Assembly (NCBI RefSeq): GCF_014205675.1 | Contig: NZ_JACIIX010000011.1 | Coordinates: 1-64,000, forward strand | Direction: 5' to 3' | Source of the DNA: Novispirillum itersonii | GTDB lineage: Bacteria; Pseudomonadota; Alphaproteobacteria; Rhodospirillales; Rhodospirillaceae | Length of the DNA: 64,000 nt | Notes under the pieces: generated by a model | Databases searched by the model: none | What the model saw: the letters and a program-made list of their open reading frames with translations, nothing else | Told to the model about the DNA's origin: nothing | Made by a program: the position numbers and the translations under genes | In this document: positions 18,499 to 32,393 of the stretch, piece by piece | How positions within the stretch are numbered: position 1 is the first letter of the stretch | Layout of the letters: each line of letters begins with the position of its first letter

Positions 18499-18924
18499 TC
18501 AGACCGTGCTGAGCAGCATGCTGGTCTCGCTGTTTTCAATGCCGTCGATGGTCCGCACTTCCCGCAGGACACGGTCAAAATCCGTCAGGCTTTCTGCCCG
18601 GATCTCGGCAATCAGATCCCACGCCCCATTGGTGGTGTGCAGCGACACCAGTTCCGGCATGCCGCGCAGCTGCCGGATCACCGCAGTGGTTGACCGCCCC
18701 GCCACCTGAATCATCATGATGGCACGGATCGCCTGCGTGTCGTAATCCTGCCGGAACCGCACCGTGAACCCGAGAATCGCCCCGGATTCCATCATCCGGT
18801 CCAGACGGGTCTGCACTGTCGCCCGGGATACCCCGAGAATCGCCGCCAGCTTGGAGACGGGAGCCCGCCCGTCTTCCCGCAGTGCGGCAATCAGGCGGCG
18901 GTCAAGATCATCAAAGATATGCAT
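18499..18924 (-). CDS. Lrp/AsnC-family transcriptional regulator (first)
   Basis: A 141-residue regulator with an N-terminal helix-turn-helix (DDLDRRLIAALREDGRAPVSKLAAILGVSRATVQTRLDRM) and a C-terminal RAM ligand domain (MMIQVAGRSTTAVIRQLRGMPELVSLHTTNGAWDLIAEI). Such proteins form octamers and often respond to the amino acid whose genes they flank. It is divergent from the ornithine cyclodeaminase gene, with 136 bp between the starts containing an 8-bp inverted repeat, so it probably controls the arginine/ornithine/polyamine genes to its right. Confidence 0.9.
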   Translation of the reverse strand: MHIFDDLDRRLIAALREDGRAPVSKLAAILGVSRATVQTRLDRMMESGAILGFTVRFRQDYDTQAIRAIMMIQVAGRSTTAVIRQLRGMPELVSLHTTNGAWDLIAEIRAESLTDFDRVLREVRTIDGIENSETSMLLSTV

Positions 18925-18938
18925 TGTACAAAATGCTC

Positions 18939-18963
18939 ACTGTCATCGGGCAAGAATGACAGT
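18939..18963. promoter_or_regulatory. Perfect 8-bp inverted repeat, candidate Lrp operator
   Basis: ACTGTCAT (18939-18946), a 9-bp spacer and ATGACAGT (18956-18963) sit 15 bp upstream of the Lrp start and about 100 bp upstream of the ornithine cyclodeaminase start. Centre-to-centre spacing of the half-sites is 17 bp. Position favours autoregulation plus control of the divergent gene. Confidence 0.55.
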
Positions 18964-19060
18964 TTATCTATCAAATCCTCCAAGTTTCAACATTGTTGAG
19001 GCACTTTGCCCCTCCGTACACTGGTCTCAAGATCCAATGACGGATATGGGAGACGTCCTC

Positions 19061-20119
19061 ATGGTACGGTATGTCGGTGTGGAAAATATGGTGCGGCTGG
19101 TCCGTACAGTCGGCGTTGAACAGTGGCTGACCGGCCTTGCCGCCGTGATCGAGGAAGATTTCCGCCGCTGGCCTTCCTTCGAGAAGACCCCGCGCGTCGC
19201 CAGCCATTCCCGCGATGGGGTGATTGAGCTGATGCCGACCAGTGACGGCACGCTCTATGGCTTCAAATACGTCAACGGCCACCCGAAGAACACCCGGTCC
19301 GGTTTGCAGACCGTCACCGCCTTCGGTGTGCTGTCGGATGTGGAAACCGGCTACCCGGTGCTGCTGTCGGAAATGACCCTGACCACCGCCCTGCGCACCG
19401 CCGCCACCTCGGCGCTGGCGGCCCGGTATCTGGCCCGCCCGGACTCGTCGGTGATGGCACTGATCGGGCTGGGGTCGCAGTCGGAGTTTCAGGCGCTGGC
19501 CTTCCGGGCCCTGATGGGCATCACCCGTCTGCGGGTGTTTGATATCGATCCCACCGCCACGGAAAAGTTTGTCCGCAACCTTGGCGCCGCCGGATTTGAC
19601 ATCACCGTGGCCACCAGCACGCAGGATGCCGTGCAGGGCGCGGATATCATCACCACCGTCACTGCCGACAAGCAGATGGCCACCATTCTGTCCGATAACA
19701 TGATCGGGGCCGGGGTCCACCTGAATGCCGTCGGCGGCGACTGTCCCGGCAAGACCGAGCTTCAGGCCGATATCCTCCGCCGGGCCGATGTGTTTGTCGA
19801 ACTGCCGGAACAGACCCGGATCGAAGGGGAAATTCAGCAGATGCCGGCTGACTTCCCGGTCACCGAACTGTGGCAGGTCATCACCGGACAGGTTGAAGGC
19901 CGCCGGACCGCCCAGCAGATCACGCTGTTTGATTCCGTCGGTTTTGCCATTGAGGACTTCTCGGCCCTGCGCTTCCTCTACGGGCAGCTCAACGGCACCG
20001 ACTGCTACGAAGACATTGACCTGCTGACCGAACCGGACGATCCGCGTGACCTGTTCGGCCTGCTGTCTCCCCCCACCCCCGGCCACAGCAACGGCCAGTC
20101 CCGTGGCCTTGCCACCTGA
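19061..20119 (+). CDS. ocd: Ornithine cyclodeaminase
   Basis: A 352-residue member of the OCD/mu-crystallin family, which converts ornithine to proline and ammonia using bound NAD. Visible landmarks are KYVNGHPKNT (substrate side), EMTLTTALRTAATSALAARYLARP, the Rossmann motif IGLGSQSEFQA and DIITTVTADK. The ATG at 19061 is chosen because GGGAGA lies eight bases upstream; ATGs at 19037 and 19046 are in frame but less well placed. It is divergent from a Lrp regulator and 24 bp ahead of the amidohydrolase gene. Related alanine dehydrogenases share the fold, but the CtlX neighbour supports ornithine as substrate. Confidence 0.9.
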   Translation: MVRYVGVENMVRLVRTVGVEQWLTGLAAVIEEDFRRWPSFEKTPRVASHSRDGVIELMPTSDGTLYGFKYVNGHPKNTRSGLQTVTAFGVLSDVETGYPVLLSEMTLTTALRTAATSALAARYLARPDSSVMALIGLGSQSEFQALAFRALMGITRLRVFDIDPTATEKFVRNLGAAGFDITVATSTQDAVQGADIITTVTADKQMATILSDNMIGAGVHLNAVGGDCPGKTELQADILRRADVFVELPEQTRIEGEIQQMPADFPVTELWQVITGQVEGRRTAQQITLFDSVGFAIEDFSALRFLYGQLNGTDCYEDIDLLTEPDDPRDLFGLLSPPTPGHSNGQSRGLAT

Positions 20120-20143
20120 TATCCCCCCGGAGCATCCCCGATC

Positions 20144-21178
20144 ATGAAAGCCGTTTACTCCCCGCTGCACAGCCGCCACGACGGCGGCATGGAACTGCAC
20201 CGGGGTGAGCTTGTCCCCTGTTACGAAATGCCGCGCCGGGCCGATTACATTCTCGCGGCCATTGAGGCGGCGGGGCTGGAAACCCTGCCGCCCCGCCCGT
20301 TTACACTGGAAACGGTGCTTAAGGTGCATGATGCCGCCTTCGTCACCTTTCTGCGCACCGCCTTTGACCAGTGGAAGGCCATCGGCAAGGACGGCTTCAT
20401 GCTGCCCAGCGGCTTCGCCGCCCGCTCGATGCGGCAGGACGTGATCCCGCCGGGCATCAACGGCAAGCTGGGCTATTACTGCTATGACGCCGGAACCCCG
20501 ATCGTCGAAGGCACATGGGATGCGGTTCTGGCCTCGGCCCACTGCGCCCTGACGGCGGCGGCGCTGGTGGCGGACGGGGAGCGCAGCGCCTATGCCCTGT
20601 GCCGCCCGCCGGGCCACCATGCCGGGGCCAGCACTTACGGCGGCTACTGCTTCCTCAACAATGCCGCCATTGCCGCCCAGTACCTGCGCGATCACGGGTC
20701 GGCCCGCGTGGTGGTGCTGGATGTCGATTACCATCACGGTAACGGCACGCAGGATATCTTCTGGTCGCGCGAGGACGTGATGACGGTGTCGGTACATGGC
20801 TCGCCGGAAACCGAGTATCCGTTCTTCCGGGGGTTTGCCGATGAACGCGGAGAGGGCAAGGGCGAGGGCTTCTGCCACAACTTCCCGCTGCCGCGTGGCA
20901 CCGGCTGGGATGAGTACAGCGCGACGCTGGATCAGGCGCTGGCGGTGATCCGCGACTATGCCCCGGATGCGGTGGTGATCTCGTTGGGGGTGGATACCTA
21001 CGAGAACGACCCGATCAGCGCCTTCACACTGGGCCAGCAGCATTACCCGCTGATCGGGGCGAAGATCGCCACGCTCGGCCTGCCGACGGTGTTCGTGCAG
21101 GAAGGCGGCTATGCGGTGGCCGATATCGGCACCAACGTTGCCAATGTCCTCACCGGGTTTGAGCAGGCAACCGCCTGA
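20144..21178 (+). CDS. Histone-deacetylase-family amidohydrolase, probably acetylpolyamine amidohydrolase
   Basis: A 344-residue Zn hydrolase with RPPGHHAG (His158-His159 pair), LDVDYHHGNGTQDIF (Zn ligands Asp195 and His197), LGVDTYENDP and EGGYAV (catalytic Tyr near 323). The length and the PGHHAG/DVDYHHGNGTQ pattern match bacterial acetylpolyamine amidohydrolases, which remove acetyl groups from acetylputrescine or related amines in the cytosol. It probably shares a transcript with ocd (24 bp gap) and is closed by a terminator at 21241-21271. Context suggests it feeds polyamine nitrogen into the same ornithine/proline route, but the substrate is inferred. Confidence 0.87.
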   Translation: MKAVYSPLHSRHDGGMELHRGELVPCYEMPRRADYILAAIEAAGLETLPPRPFTLETVLKVHDAAFVTFLRTAFDQWKAIGKDGFMLPSGFAARSMRQDVIPPGINGKLGYYCYDAGTPIVEGTWDAVLASAHCALTAAALVADGERSAYALCRPPGHHAGASTYGGYCFLNNAAIAAQYLRDHGSARVVVLDVDYHHGNGTQDIFWSREDVMTVSVHGSPETEYPFFRGFADERGEGKGEGFCHNFPLPRGTGWDEYSATLDQALAVIRDYAPDAVVISLGVDTYENDPISAFTLGQQHYPLIGAKIATLGLPTVFVQEGGYAVADIGTNVANVLTGFEQATA

Positions 21179-21240
21179 GCCTGCCTTTCCAGAGACCGTC
21201 TCTGCTCCCTGTTACACGTTCCCTCTGAACGGACTCGACT

Positions 21241-21271
21241 GACCCCGCAGCCTTCTGCGGGGTCTTTTTTT
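21241..21271 (+). terminator. Intrinsic terminator after the amidohydrolase gene
   Basis: GACCCCGCAG (21241-21250), loop CCTT, CTGCGGGGTC (21255-21264), then a run of T: a textbook terminator separating the ocd operon from ctlX. Confidence 0.92.
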
Positions 21272-21357
21272 CATACCGGAAGAACCATCCAAATCATAAC
21301 GCCGGTTTCACTATGCAATTTGTATAATTTTTTCAAAAAATCTTAAAAGTCAGAGGA

Positions 21358-21386
21358 TTGGCATATCACTTTGGCATTCATACAGT
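21358..21386 (+). promoter_or_regulatory. Sigma-70 type promoter of the CtlX-like gene
   Basis: TTGGCA (21358-21363), a 17-bp spacer and TACAGT (21381-21386) stand about 39 bp before the ATG. The 60 bp upstream is AT-rich, including an A/T dyad TTTTTTCAAAAAA (21329-21341), a plausible Lrp-type binding region. Confidence 0.55.
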
Positions 21387-21424
21387 AAACCATAGAGACC
21401 GTTCCCTCAGAGAGGACACCTTCC

Positions 21425-22363
21425 ATGCCCCGTCCGTCCGTTCAGGCTCCCCGCAGCGTTGTGATGATCCGGCCGCATCACTTCCGGCCCAACCCGGATA
21501 CCGCCGCCGACAACCGCTTCCAGCGCGACAGTGACAGTGCGCAGGACGCGCTGGCCCGTGCTGCCTACGGCGAAGTCACCGAGGCAGCCCGCCAGCTGGA
21601 ACAGGCCGGGATCACCGTTCACCTGTTTGAGGATACCGGCACCGAAACCCCGGACTCGGTGTTTCCCAACAACTGGTTTTCCACCCATTCCGGCGGGCAC
21701 GTCGCCATTTACCCGATGTTTGCCCCCAGCCGCCGCAAGGAACGGCGCAGCGATGTGATCGAGATGCTGAAGCACCGCTACCGGGTGCAGGATGTCATCG
21801 ATTATTCCGGTCTGGAGCAGGACAACCTGTTTCTGGAAGGAACCGGGGCGATGGTGCTGGACCACCTCGACCGCGTCGCCTATGCCGCCCGCTCCAACCG
21901 GACCAACGAAGTGGCGATGGAACGGTTCTGCACCCATTTCAATTTTGAGCCGATGGTGTTTGACGCTGTCGATGCCGACGGAACCCCGGTGTATCACACC
22001 AATGTCCTGATGTGCGTCGGCAGCGATATCAGTCTGGTCGGCCTCGACTGTATCCGTGACGCCCAGCGCCGGGCGGAAATTGCCGACCGCCTGACCGCCG
22101 GGGGCCGCGCCCTGATCGACCTCAGCCACGACCAGATTGCTGATTTCGCCGGAAATGCCATCGAGCTACAGGGCACCCATGGCCGGGTTCTGGCCCTGTC
22201 CGCCCGCGCCGCCGCCAGCCTGACCAAAAGCCAGAAGGCCCGGCTGGAACGCCATGTCACCCTGCTGCCGCTGTCGGTGCCGACCATCGAGCTGGCCGGG
22301 GGATCGGTCCGCTGCATGCTGGCAGGCATTCACCTTGCCCCGCGCCCCGGAACAGCAGCCTGA
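21425..22363 (+). CDS. ctlX: CtlX-like citrulline hydrolase (amidinotransferase fold)
   Basis: A 312-residue member of the guanidine-modifying amidinotransferase superfamily. Features are TPDSVFPNNWFSTH, FLEGTGAMVLDH (acidic substrate residues), VYHTNVLMCVG (catalytic His) and the C-terminal GGSVRCMLAG (nucleophile Cys297). This layout fits the citrulline-utilisation hydrolases named CtlX in other proteobacteria, which release ornithine, CO2 and ammonia from citrulline. The product would feed the ornithine cyclodeaminase encoded upstream. It has its own promoter and the ribosome site GAGAGGA. Arginine deiminase or dimethylarginine hydrolase activity cannot be ruled out from sequence alone. 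Confidence 0.82.
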   Translation: MPRPSVQAPRSVVMIRPHHFRPNPDTAADNRFQRDSDSAQDALARAAYGEVTEAARQLEQAGITVHLFEDTGTETPDSVFPNNWFSTHSGGHVAIYPMFAPSRRKERRSDVIEMLKHRYRVQDVIDYSGLEQDNLFLEGTGAMVLDHLDRVAYAARSNRTNEVAMERFCTHFNFEPMVFDAVDADGTPVYHTNVLMCVGSDISLVGLDCIRDAQRRAEIADRLTAGGRALIDLSHDQIADFAGNAIELQGTHGRVLALSARAAASLTKSQKARLERHVTLLPLSVPTIELAGGSVRCMLAGIHLAPRPGTAA

Positions 22364-22414
22364 GACAGGCCTATCCAGAGGCAGATGGCAGAGACAGAAA
22401 CCAAAGACAGAATG

Positions 22415-22451
22415 AAAAAAGCCCCGCCCGGTTTTCCCGGACGGGGCTTTT
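22415..22451. terminator. Bidirectional terminator between ctlX and rpoD
   Basis: AAAAGCCCCG(C)CCGG and CCGG(A)CGGGGCTTTT form a long stem with one mismatch, with A- and T-runs on the two sides, between the converging genes. Confidence 0.9.
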
Positions 22452-22467
22452 CTGTCGGAACCGATCC

Positions 22468-24525
<2,058 letters not shown>

Positions 24526-24632
24526 ACCCGTGCAAACTCCTTAAACCTGTTGCGGCGGCCCCGGACGGAACCGCCAACCCTGCTCTTACTGGTACCGCGC
24601 GGTCCGGCCGGTTTCCCGGCCTGTCCGTCCTG

Positions 24633-26501
24633 TTACTCGTCACCGGGCATTCGCTCATGCCCCTTCAGCGCCACAAAGGTCTCGAAGGTCTCCGGGGTCG
24701 GGTCATCACCCAACTGCTCGACAATCCGGTCGATATCGGCCTTCAGATCAATACGGCGCGTCAGCTCGAACGTGTGATCCCATCCGGTCCGTGCCGCATC
24801 CAGTTCCGCATCGGGGCGGCAGAAGGCGGCATGGACCCAGACGTTGGAGGATAAAAGACCACGCACGGCGGATTCCAGCCCATCCGCGTGTAAGTGGCTT
24901 TTCACACTGTCAAAGTCAAGACCCGGTTCACGACCGAGCAGGATTAAGAGAGCACGACGGATCTTGTCAAGGTCCGGTTCCGGAAGTTCCAACGATCCGA
25001 GCCGTTCTTCGATGTGATCAAACAGCCGGGGATGGCACAGGGCGGTGGCCACCAGAATGCGCCGACGGGTGGCTTCAGCACTTTCCGCCGACAGTTTCGG
25101 CACCAGCATTCCGGCAGCGGGCAACGGCGGCAACGGGGCCGACCAGCGCGGTGGCTGGCGGTTTCCCCAGCCTTTTCCACCACTGCGCGGACCCCAGCCC
25201 CCCCCGCCTGCGGCAGGCTTGCCGCCATAGGCCGGGCGCTGCGGGCGGAACAGATCCCGCAGCCGGTCGCGAAAGGCCTGACGGTAATACTGCTGAACCG
25301 TCCGGTCTTCGATTCCGCGCGCCATATCTTCCAGATGGGCCTCCAGCGCGGCGCGGCGCTCCGGAGTCGTCAGGTCCCGGCCTTCCAGCGCCATCGACCA
25401 CAGCATGTCCATCAACGGCCGCGCCGCCGACAGCGCCGACCGCAGGGCCTGCGGCCCCTCATCGCGGAGAATTTCATCCGGGTCACGCCCGCCCGGCAGC
25501 AGGGCAAAGCGCAGGGACCGCCCCGGCTTCAGCACCGCCAGCGCCCGTTCCGCCGCCCGCGCCGCCGCCCGTTGCCCGGCGGCATCGCCGTCGAAGCAGA
25601 GAATCGGCTCTTCCGCCAGCTTCCACAGCTCTTCAATCTGGGTTTCGGTGAGGGCGGTGCCCAGCGGGGCCACCGCCTGCGGAATGCCGCCCCGGGTCAG
25701 GGCGATCACGTCCATATACCCTTCGGCGACCACCACTTCGTTGGCTTTGCCCGCCGGTTCGCGCGCCTGCGCCAGATTGAACAACACCTGCCCCTTGTGG
25801 AACACCGGGGTCTCCGGGCTGTTCAGATACTTCGGCTGACCGTCACCCAGCGTCCGCGCCCCGAAGGCGATCACCCGGCCCCGGCGGTCGGTGATCGGGA
25901 ACATCACCCGGTCGCGGAAATATTCACCAAGCGATCCATCGTCCCGGCGCTTCAGCAGCCCAGCCTCGACCAGTTGGTCCTCGCCGATGTTCTGCCGCGC
26001 CAGCGCGCCCTTCAGCACGCCGCCGCCGGGGGCCCAGCCCAGCCGGAACTGACGGATGACGGCATCACTCAGGCCCCGGCGGCGCAGGTAGCCAAGCCCG
26101 TCCTGCCCGCCGGGCAGCATCAGGTTCTGCTGGAAAAAGGCGCAGGCAGCCTCCAGCACCTCCAGCACCCCGGCCCGGCGCTTGGCATCCTCCGCTTCGC
26201 GCGGTGTACTTTTGGGGACCTCAAGACCGGCTTCGGCGGCCAGTTTCTCCACCGCCTCCATGAAGCCGAGATTGCCCTGCTCCATCTCAAAGGTCAGGAC
26301 GTCACCATGGGCCCCACAGCCGAAGCAGTGGTAAAACCCCTTGTCGTCATTGACCGTAAAGGAGGGCGATTTTTCCTTATGGAACGGGCACAGGCCGACA
26401 TGTTCGCGGCCGCGCCGGATCAGCCGGACCCGCCGCCCGATCACAGAGGACAGGGTGATGCGGGCCCGGAGCTCATCCAGAAACTGGGCTGGCAGCGCCA
26501 T
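24633..26501 (-). CDS. dnaG: DNA primase
   Basis: A 622-residue primase that makes RNA primers at the replication fork with DnaB. The N-terminal CHC2 zinc-binding motif is visible (GLCPFHKEKSPSF, then FHCFGCGAHGD-type spacing as YHCFGCGAHGD), followed by the catalytic core with RVIAFGARTLGDGQPKYLNSPETPVF and the TOPRIM motifs VVAEGYMDVIAL and CFDGDAAGQRAA. A Gly/Pro-rich linker (about 420-450) leads to the C-terminal helicase-binding region. Length is usual. It sits between the YqeY-domain gene (12 bp upstream) and rpoD. Confidence 0.97.
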   Translation of the reverse strand: MALPAQFLDELRARITLSSVIGRRVRLIRRGREHVGLCPFHKEKSPSFTVNDDKGFYHCFGCGAHGDVLTFEMEQGNLGFMEAVEKLAAEAGLEVPKSTPREAEDAKRRAGVLEVLEAACAFFQQNLMLPGGQDGLGYLRRRGLSDAVIRQFRLGWAPGGGVLKGALARQNIGEDQLVEAGLLKRRDDGSLGEYFRDRVMFPITDRRGRVIAFGARTLGDGQPKYLNSPETPVFHKGQVLFNLAQAREPAGKANEVVVAEGYMDVIALTRGGIPQAVAPLGTALTETQIEELWKLAEEPILCFDGDAAGQRAAARAAERALAVLKPGRSLRFALLPGGRDPDEILRDEGPQALRSALSAARPLMDMLWSMALEGRDLTTPERRAALEAHLEDMARGIEDRTVQQYYRQAFRDRLRDLFRPQRPAYGGKPAAGGGGWGPRSGGKGWGNRQPPRWSAPLPPLPAAGMLVPKLSAESAEATRRRILVATALCHPRLFDHIEERLGSLELPEPDLDKIRRALLILLGREPGLDFDSVKSHLHADGLESAVRGLLSSNVWVHAAFCRPDAELDAARTGWDHTFELTRRIDLKADIDRIVEQLGDDPTPETFETFVALKGHERMPGDE

Positions 26502-26513
26502 CAGCGGCCACCG

Positions 26514-26969
26514 TTACGACAGGCGGGCCTTCACCATCCCGCTGGCCTTGGCGAAATCCATCTGCCCGGCGAACTTTTCGCGCAGGGCGGTCATCACCCG
26601 GCCCATATCCTTGACGCCGGTGGCGCCCAGCTCGGTGACCAGCGCGTCGATGGCGGCCTCGATCTCGGCCCCCTCCATCTGCTTGGGCAGGAAGCGTTCG
26701 ATGACGACGATTTCTTCCTGTTCCTGCTGCGCCAGCTCCAGCCGCCCACCCTGTTCGTACATGGTGATGCTCTCGCGGCGCTGCTTGATCATCGACTGCA
26801 ACATCTGAAGAATCTCATCTTCGTTGATGCCGTCATAGTTGCCCTTGGAACGGGCAGCGATGTCACGGTCCTTCAGGGCGGCGGAAATCAGGCGCAGGGT
26901 TGCCGTCGAACGGGCATCCTTGCTCTTCAGCGCGTCCTTCAACGCCTCGCTCAGGCGGGTGCGGAGCAT
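26514..26969 (-). CDS. GatB/YqeY-domain protein
   Basis: A 151-residue protein with the YqeY fold: LRTRLSEALKDALKSKDARSTATLRLISAALKDRDI, QMLQSMIKQRRESITMYEQGGR, EIVVIERFLPKQM and MGRVMTALREKFAGQMDFAKASGMVK. The domain resembles the tail of GatB, which helps tRNA-dependent amidotransfer, and stand-alone copies upstream of dnaG are common in alphaproteobacteria. The precise role is unknown. The start at 26969 is preferred over 27017 because the family begins at MLRTRL; GAGGA lies upstream. Confidence 0.9.
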   Translation of the reverse strand: MLRTRLSEALKDALKSKDARSTATLRLISAALKDRDIAARSKGNYDGINEDEILQMLQSMIKQRRESITMYEQGGRLELAQQEQEEIVVIERFLPKQMEGAEIEAAIDALVTELGATGVKDMGRVMTALREKFAGQMDFAKASGMVKARLS

Positions 26970-27336
26970 GGAGAATCCTCGGTCTTCTGTATCGGGAAAG
27001 GGTGGAGAATACAGCAAAACATGCCCGTTGGCAAAGGGTTATGCCATTCTCAAATCCTTGAAAAGACATGCGATTTTCTTTTCCCGGTTCTGCTTGACAG
27101 CGCCCCGGCAATTCTTTAAAAGCGCGCAAATTTATCCGCCGCCATCCGCGCACTTTCAAATACACACACCGGCACGTCCAACCCCCTGGAATGCCGTGGG
27201 TGTTTTGCGCGCGAAAAACGGACGGGTTCCCTCCGATGCCCGCTGGCAGTAGTCTGTTGCCGGGCGCGAACATCTTAAAGTCTCCTGCCGGTGCGCAGGC
27301 CCGGCCCGGGCCTGATGCAGCCTGACGGAAAAAGGA
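26970..27336. promoter_or_regulatory. Divergent promoter region of the dnaG group and carA
   Basis: A 367-bp gap. On the plus strand TTGACA (27094-27099), a 17-bp spacer and TAAAAG (27117-27122) form a good sigma-70 promoter for carA, giving a leader of over 200 bases. The leader is GC-rich with several inverted repeats (for example around 27290-27312) but no riboswitch class I recognise. No coding frame is supported here. Confidence 0.6.
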
Positions 27337-27345
27337 ATGGTGTCC

Positions 27346-28524
27346 ATGACAGAGCCGATGAACATTGCCGCCAGCACCCGCCCCGACGGTGCGACTGGCG
27401 TGCTGGTGCTGGCCGACGGGTCGGTCTTCTGGGGCAAGGGCCTCGGAGTACAGGGCCGGTCGGTCGGTGAGGTGGTGTTTTCCACCGGCCTGACCGGCTA
27501 TCAGGAAACCCTGACCGATCCGTCCTTTGCCGGGCAGGTGATCACCTTCACCTTCCCCCACATCGGCAACGTCGGCACCAATGCCGAAGACAACGAAACC
27601 GTCACCCCTGCCGCCCGTGGCTGTATCCTGCGCGCCGACATCACCGAGCCCGCCAACTGGCGCGCCGCCCAGCATCTTGACCGCTGGCTGGTGTCGCACA
27701 CTCTGGTCGGTCTGGCCGGGATCGACACCCGCCGCCTGACCCGCAAGATCCGGGACGGCGGCGCCCCCAACGGCGTGATCGCCCATGCCGCCGACGGCGT
27801 GTTTGACCTGCCCGCGCTGCTGGCGCAGGCGCAGGGCTGGCCGGGGCTGGAAGGCATGGATCTGGCCAAGGATGTCACCTGCCGCCAGTCCTACGACTGG
27901 ACCCAGACCCGCTGGTCGCTGAAGACCGGCTACGGCACCCAGCGCGACCCGAAGTACCATGTGGTCGCCTATGATTTCGGGGCCAAGCACAACATTCTGC
28001 GCTGTCTGGCCGATGCCGGCTGCAAGGTGACCGTGGTGCCCGCCACCGCCACCGCCGAGGACGTGCTGCGCCACAATCCCGATGGCATCTTCCTGTCCAA
28101 CGGCCCGGGGGACCCCGCTGCCACCGGCACCTATGTGGTGCCGGAGCTTCAGAAGCTGATCGGCACCGGCACCCCGGTGTTCGGCATCTGCCTCGGCCAT
28201 CAGCTGCTGGCGCTGGCGCTGGGGGCGAAGACCTACAAGATGGACCGCGGCCACCGTGGCTCCAACCAGCCGGTGAAGGACCTGAAGACCGGCAAGGTGG
28301 AAATCACCAGCCAGAACCACGGCTTCGCCGTTGACCGGGCCAGCCTGCCCGACACCGTGGAAGAAACCCATGTGTCGCTGTTTGACGGCTCGGTCGAAGG
28401 GCTCGCCCTGAAGGGGAAGCCGGTGTTCTCGGTGCAGTACCACCCGGAAGCCAGCCCCGGCCCGCAGGATTCCCATTACCTGTTCAAGCGCTTCGTTGAC
28501 ACCATCGAAGCCCACAAGAAGTAA
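27346..28524 (+). CDS. carA: Carbamoyl-phosphate synthase small (glutaminase) subunit
   Basis: A 392-residue subunit that hydrolyses glutamine and channels ammonia to CarB for arginine and pyrimidine synthesis. The N-terminal domain has VFSTGLTGYQETLTDPS and GIDTRRLTRKIR. The class I amidotransferase domain has FLSNGPGDP, the nucleophile in FGICLGHQLLALA and the His/Glu pair in QYHPEASPGP. AAGGA at 27332-27336 lies nine bases before ATG 27346 but directly touches ATG 27337, so the second ATG is the better start. A small unknown gene separates it from carB. Confidence 0.96.
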   Translation: MTEPMNIAASTRPDGATGVLVLADGSVFWGKGLGVQGRSVGEVVFSTGLTGYQETLTDPSFAGQVITFTFPHIGNVGTNAEDNETVTPAARGCILRADITEPANWRAAQHLDRWLVSHTLVGLAGIDTRRLTRKIRDGGAPNGVIAHAADGVFDLPALLAQAQGWPGLEGMDLAKDVTCRQSYDWTQTRWSLKTGYGTQRDPKYHVVAYDFGAKHNILRCLADAGCKVTVVPATATAEDVLRHNPDGIFLSNGPGDPAATGTYVVPELQKLIGTGTPVFGICLGHQLLALALGAKTYKMDRGHRGSNQPVKDLKTGKVEITSQNHGFAVDRASLPDTVEETHVSLFDGSVEGLALKGKPVFSVQYHPEASPGPQDSHYLFKRFVDTIEAHKK

Positions 28525-28536
28525 CGGGGTGCGGGC

Positions 28537-28815
28537 ATGACCGACACCGGCTATTCCGCCTACCGGTCCTCGCTGCTGGCCGTTCTGGCCGCCGAGGACC
28601 GCCTGCCCGGCCCGGCCTTCCGCACCCTGACAGAGGTGACGGACGAGCATGGCCTGCCGGAGCCGGAAACCGGTTGGCTGCTGCGTGCCGCCGGGGAATT
28701 CTGCGAAGAAGGCCTGATCCAGCTTGAGGATCATGCCCTGACGGTTTCCCCCGGTGCCCCGGTGGCCTACGCCCTGACCCTGCTCGGACTGGAGCAGGCC
28801 GGGGCCCTGAGATAA
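28537..28815 (+). CDS. Unrecognised 92-residue protein encoded between carA and carB
   Basis: The frame begins 12 bp after the carA stop and ends 91 bp before carB, so it should be cotranscribed with both. The product (MTDTGYSAYRSSLLAVLAAED at the start, TLLGLEQAGALR at the end) is acidic, soluble and mostly helical. A WLLRAAGEFCEEGLIQLEDHALTVS stretch looks like the recognition helix and wing of a winged-helix fold. No signal peptide is seen. I know no family for it. Its place inside a two-gene enzyme operon is unusual and suggests a link to carbamoyl-phosphate synthase, but this is inference. The ribosome site is weak. Confidence 0.6.
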   Translation: MTDTGYSAYRSSLLAVLAAEDRLPGPAFRTLTEVTDEHGLPEPETGWLLRAAGEFCEEGLIQLEDHALTVSPGAPVAYALTLLGLEQAGALR

Positions 28816-28906
28816 GCCCGCGTCCCCCGTTATCCGCCAGATGCACGCCTGCCCCGGAGGCTTCCCCAAAGCCGGGGCCGACCAGAAGCGAAGAAGTTAG
28901 ACGACA

Positions 28907-32194
<3,288 letters not shown>

Positions 32195-32393
32195 GGCGCG
32201 GAGGGGGGAACTCCCCCCTCCCCGCAGGCCTTTTGTACTTTCAGCCGGAGTGGCCCTCGCCGCTCCGGCTGATGCCTGAGACGGGACCGCCGCGCCACGG
32301 TGCGGGCGGCCCGTTTCGGGTTTTGGCGTACCGCGTGCCAGGGCCGATCCGATAGGGGGTAAGGCCGCACGCAGAGAGAAGGACTGGGTTGTA
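32195..32393 (+). other. carB-greA spacer with consecutive GC hairpins
   Basis: GGAGGGGGG (32200-32208), AACT and CCCCCCTCC (32213-32221) form a 9-bp stem. CAGCCGGAG (32242-32250) and CTCCGGCTG (32263-32271) form a second perfect 9-bp stem, and GGGACCGCC with GGGCGGCCC near 32282-32312 a third. The first could end the carAB transcript (TTTT follows about 10 bases later). The others would lie in a greA leader RNA. Confidence 0.55.
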
